Shown here one piece after another: positions 22,788 to 24,934 of a DNA stretch of 24,934 nucleotides (positions within the stretch are counted from its first letter, which is position 1; each line of letters starts with the position of its first letter). The position numbers were made by a program, and so were the translations under genes. Source of the DNA: JBMOLL01 sp049325415 (GTDB lineage Bacteria > Bacteroidota > Bacteroidia > Bacteroidales > GCA-2748055); contig JBMOLL010000005.1 in assembly GCA_049325415.1 (NCBI GenBank), positions 1 through 24,934 of the forward strand, given 5' to 3'. Below the pieces are notes generated by a model. That model searched no databases. It saw nothing but the letters and a program-made list of their open reading frames with translations, and was not told the origin of the DNA.

Positions 22788-24833
22788 TCAGTTGACTTCC
22801 GCACCGTTCTGCGCCTGATCCGAGGGCTCAATGAAAAGCAGTTTCCCGTCGCTGTTTTCCGAAAGCAGGATCATCCCCTGTGACATGATCCCTTTGATTT
22901 CCCTGGGTTCCAGGTTGGCCAGGACACAGACCCTCCTGCCCGGCAGTTCTTCCGGACTGTAGTGCTCGGCAATCCCCGATACGATGGTACGTTTGTCCAG
23001 CCCGGTATCAACGGTCATCCGGATGAGTTTTTTTGTTTTCGGTACTTTTTCCGCTTCCAGGATGGTGGCCGTGCGGATATCCATCTTCGAAAAATCGTCG
23101 AAACTTACAGGATCCTTCTGCGGCGCAACCGGCTGGCTGGTGCTGTGGTTCTGTTTGCTAATCATGAGTTTATCGATCTGGATCTGGATCTGTTCATCCT
23201 CGATCTTGGCAAAAAGCAGTCCGGCATTTTCAATCCGGTGTCCGGCCGGCAGCAGTGCATCACTGCCCAGTTCTGCCCAGTCCGTTTCACTGAAATTCAG
23301 GAATCCCCGGAGCTTCTCCATGGAGAAAGGAAGGAAGGGTTCCATCAGGATCGTGAGGTTGGCACAGATCTGCAGGGCAATGTTCAGGATGGTCCCGACC
23401 CGTTCCCGATCGCTGCCGATCAGTTTCCAGGGTTCGGTGTCGGCCAGGTATTTATTCCCGAGCCTGGCAAGGTCCATCGCCAGTTTTACCCCTTCCCTGA
23501 AACGGAACTGTTCCAGGCTGGCGGTTACGGCTTCACTGATCTTTCCGATCTCATTCAGCACCTCCCGGTCAAAGTCGGTAAGTCCGGCGCGCACGGGGAC
23601 TTCTCCCCCGAAAAACTTATGCGTAAGCACTATGGCCCTGTTCACGAAATTTCCGAGAATGGCCACCAGTTCATTGTTGTTCCTGTTCTGGAAATCCTTC
23701 CAGGTGAAATCATTGTCTTTCGATTCCGGGGCATTGGCGCAGAGGACGTAGCGCAGCACATCCTGCTGTCCGGGAAAATCCTCCAGGTATTCATGCAGCC
23801 AAACTGCCCAGTTGCGGGAGGTGGAGATCTTGTCGCCTTCGAGGTTGAGGAACTCGTTGGCCGGCACGTTGTCGGGAAGGATGTAGCTTCCCTCGGCCTT
23901 CAGCATGGCAGGGAAGATAATGCAATGAAATACGATGTTGTCCTTCCCGATAAAATGAACCATGCGGGTTTCCGGATCTTTCCAGTATTTTTCCCAGTCG
24001 GGAGTGAGTTCGCGGGTGGCCGAGATGTAGCCGATCGGAGCATCGAACCAGACATAGAGTACCTTGCCTTCCGCACCATCCACCGGCACAGGAACGCCCC
24101 AGTCGAGGTCGCGGCTCACTGCCCTTGGCTGCAGACCCTGGTCGATCCACGATTTGCACTGCCCGTAAACATTGGGCTTCCATTCTTTATGTTCTTCAAG
24201 GATCCACTCCCGCAGCCAGCTGTCGTACTGGTCGAGCGGCAGATACCAGTGTTTTGTTTCCTTCAGCACGGGGGCACTTCCGCTGATGGCCGAGCGGGGT
24301 GAGATCAGATCGGTCGGACTAAGTGAGGTTCCGCATTTCTCGCACTGGTCACCATAGGCACCTTCATTTCCACAATGCGGACAGGTACCGGTGATGTACC
24401 GGTCGGCCAGAAAGGTACCGGCTTCTTCATCGTAATACTGCTCACTGGTCTTTTCCATGAACATCCCTTTATCGTAGAGCGTTCTGAAGAACTGTGAGGC
24501 GGTTTCGTAATGGATCTTGTTGGAGGTCCGGGAATAGATATCAAATAGGATCCCGAAATCCTCAAAGGCTTTTTTATTAAGTTCGTGGTAACGGTCGACC
24601 ACTTCCTGCGGGGTAATTCCTTCCTTCCTGGCTTTCAATGTGATGGGTACGCCATGCTCATCGGAGCCGCAGACCGAGATCACATCCCTGTGCTGCTGGC
24701 GCAGGTAGCGTACATAAATATCCGACGGAACATAAACTCCGGCCAGATGGCCGAGATGGATCGGGCCATTGGCATAGGGAAGGGCGGAGGTCACCAGGAC
24801 CCGCTTGAAGCTTTTATTTTCAGTGTTGGTCAT
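22788..24833 (-). CDS. metG: Methionyl-tRNA synthetase with C-terminal tRNA-binding domain
   Basis: Charges tRNA-Met, cytoplasmic and essential. From the ATG at 24833 the enzyme is 681 residues. The class I HIGH motif is HLGH at 26-29 (PYANGPIHLGH). The zinc knuckle cysteines are C151, C154, C164 and C167. The KMSKS equivalent is KISTS starting at Lys335, the form I recall for Bacteroidota. The last 100 residues (from about FSKMDIRTATI to LANLEPREIKG) are the Trbp111-type tRNA-binding domain. The frame is open 32 codons further to 24929, but a -7 promoter element at 24854-24861 lies in that part, so the inner ATG is chosen. Its 3' end converges on the HU-SPOR gene with three bases between. 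Confidence 0.97.
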   Translation of the reverse strand: MTNTENKSFKRVLVTSALPYANGPIHLGHLAGVYVPSDIYVRYLRQQHRDVISVCGSDEHGVPITLKARKEGITPQEVVDRYHELNKKAFEDFGILFDIYSRTSNKIHYETASQFFRTLYDKGMFMEKTSEQYYDEEAGTFLADRYITGTCPHCGNEGAYGDQCEKCGTSLSPTDLISPRSAISGSAPVLKETKHWYLPLDQYDSWLREWILEEHKEWKPNVYGQCKSWIDQGLQPRAVSRDLDWGVPVPVDGAEGKVLYVWFDAPIGYISATRELTPDWEKYWKDPETRMVHFIGKDNIVFHCIIFPAMLKAEGSYILPDNVPANEFLNLEGDKISTSRNWAVWLHEYLEDFPGQQDVLRYVLCANAPESKDNDFTWKDFQNRNNNELVAILGNFVNRAIVLTHKFFGGEVPVRAGLTDFDREVLNEIGKISEAVTASLEQFRFREGVKLAMDLARLGNKYLADTEPWKLIGSDRERVGTILNIALQICANLTILMEPFLPFSMEKLRGFLNFSETDWAELGSDALLPAGHRIENAGLLFAKIEDEQIQIQIDKLMISKQNHSTSQPVAPQKDPVSFDDFSKMDIRTATILEAEKVPKTKKLIRMTVDTGLDKRTIVSGIAEHYSPEELPGRRVCVLANLEPREIKGIMSQGMILLSENSDGKLLFIEPSDQAQNGAEVN

Positions 24834-24853
24834 TGCAGATAAAATGGAGTTTG

Positions 24854-24861
24854 CAAAGATA
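24854..24861 (-). promoter_or_regulatory. Putative -7 element of the metG promoter
   Basis: The minus strand reads TATCTTTG, a full consensus match, with TTTTCG 19 bases upstream as a plausible -33 element. The expected start is about 15 bases before the ATG at 24833. Confidence 0.65.
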
Positions 24862-24908
24862 GTAAAACCTCGGTTGTTTACGAAAACCCCGGCGGTTTTA
24901 CTATCTTT
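24855..24908. repeat. 15-bp perfect inverted repeat carrying two opposed promoters
   Basis: AAAGATAGTAAAACC at 24855-24869 and GGTTTTACTATCTTT at 24894-24908 are exact reverse complements with 24 bases between. Each arm holds a -7-like box pointing outward, so the metG promoter and a promoter leaving the right edge share an identical 15-base core. It is the longest perfect dyad I found in the window. Confidence 0.7.
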
Positions 24909-24909
24909 A
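24902..24909 (+). promoter_or_regulatory. Putative -7 element of a gene to the right of the window
   Basis: TATCTTTA is a seven-of-eight match to TAnnTTTG, with TTTAC 20 bases upstream. An ATG at 24928-24930, only two codons from the edge, could be the start of the divergent gene, but nothing of it can be read. Confidence 0.45.
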
Positions 24910-24934
24910 CCTGCATAGTGACTACCCATGATCA

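Noticed and set aside
22962..24302. 446-codon open frame on the plus strand opposite metG
   Set aside because: The opposite strand encodes methionyl-tRNA synthetase with all motifs; the antisense frame shows no domain and no promoter.
1..24934. CRISPR arrays, tRNA/rRNA genes, IS elements or phage genes
   Set aside because: No regularly spaced repeats, cloverleaf-like segments, transposase motifs or terminal repeats were seen; gaps between genes are short.

Overview
The window looks like a chromosomal segment of a Bacteroidota bacterium, probably an environmental Bacteroidales-type organism. The evidence is a DUF4270 lipoprotein, a half-length 'glycogen/starch synthase' next to panC, an HU/CCDC81-SPOR membrane protein, and repeated promoter elements of the Bacteroidota type (TAnnTTTG). 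Coding density is high, no gap exceeds about 240 bases, and I see no tRNA, rRNA, CRISPR array, IS element or prophage gene.

Left part (1-5346, all minus strand). A pantothenate/envelope operon reads panC, panD, a multi-pass flippase-like membrane protein and rfaE2, with gaps of 9 and 6 bases and one 4-base overlap. It is followed, under a separate promoter, by radA, a 161-residue protein of unknown function and a peptide-type ABC ATPase cut by the window edge; these three overlap at start and stop codons.

Middle left (5499-9544, plus strand). Diverging from panC is a three-gene run: a GT5-like protein with only the N-terminal half of glycogen synthase, a DUF4270 lipoprotein and glmS.

Middle (9579-15697, minus strand). 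A six-gene sugar-nucleotide operon converges on glmS: wbpE-, wbpD-, wbpB- and wbpA-like genes, then galE and rfbB. The first four are the complete set expected to turn UDP-GlcNAc into UDP-2,3-diacetamido-2,3-dideoxy-glucuronic acid. No glycosyltransferase, flippase or polymerase gene is present, so assembly genes must lie elsewhere. glmS on the other side makes the hexosamine precursor.

Right part (15866-24833). On the plus strand lie a patatin-like phospholipase, a large soluble PAS-PAS-PAS-PAS-HisKA-HATPase-REC kinase, a small two-gene module (four-helix membrane protein plus a 66-residue XRE regulator), an atypical SDR, and a protein with two HU-like domains, one membrane helix and a periplasmic SPOR domain. 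metG runs back on the minus strand, ending three bases from the SPOR gene.

The most striking non-coding structures are a 47-bp nested palindrome over the promoter of the membrane protein/XRE module; a 15-bp perfect inverted repeat that makes the metG promoter and a promoter leaving the right edge mirror images; and a 10-bp inverted repeat in the panC/GT5-like divergent promoter region. Promoter elements inside the long N-terminal extensions of panC, metG and wbpE argue for the shorter starts given here.
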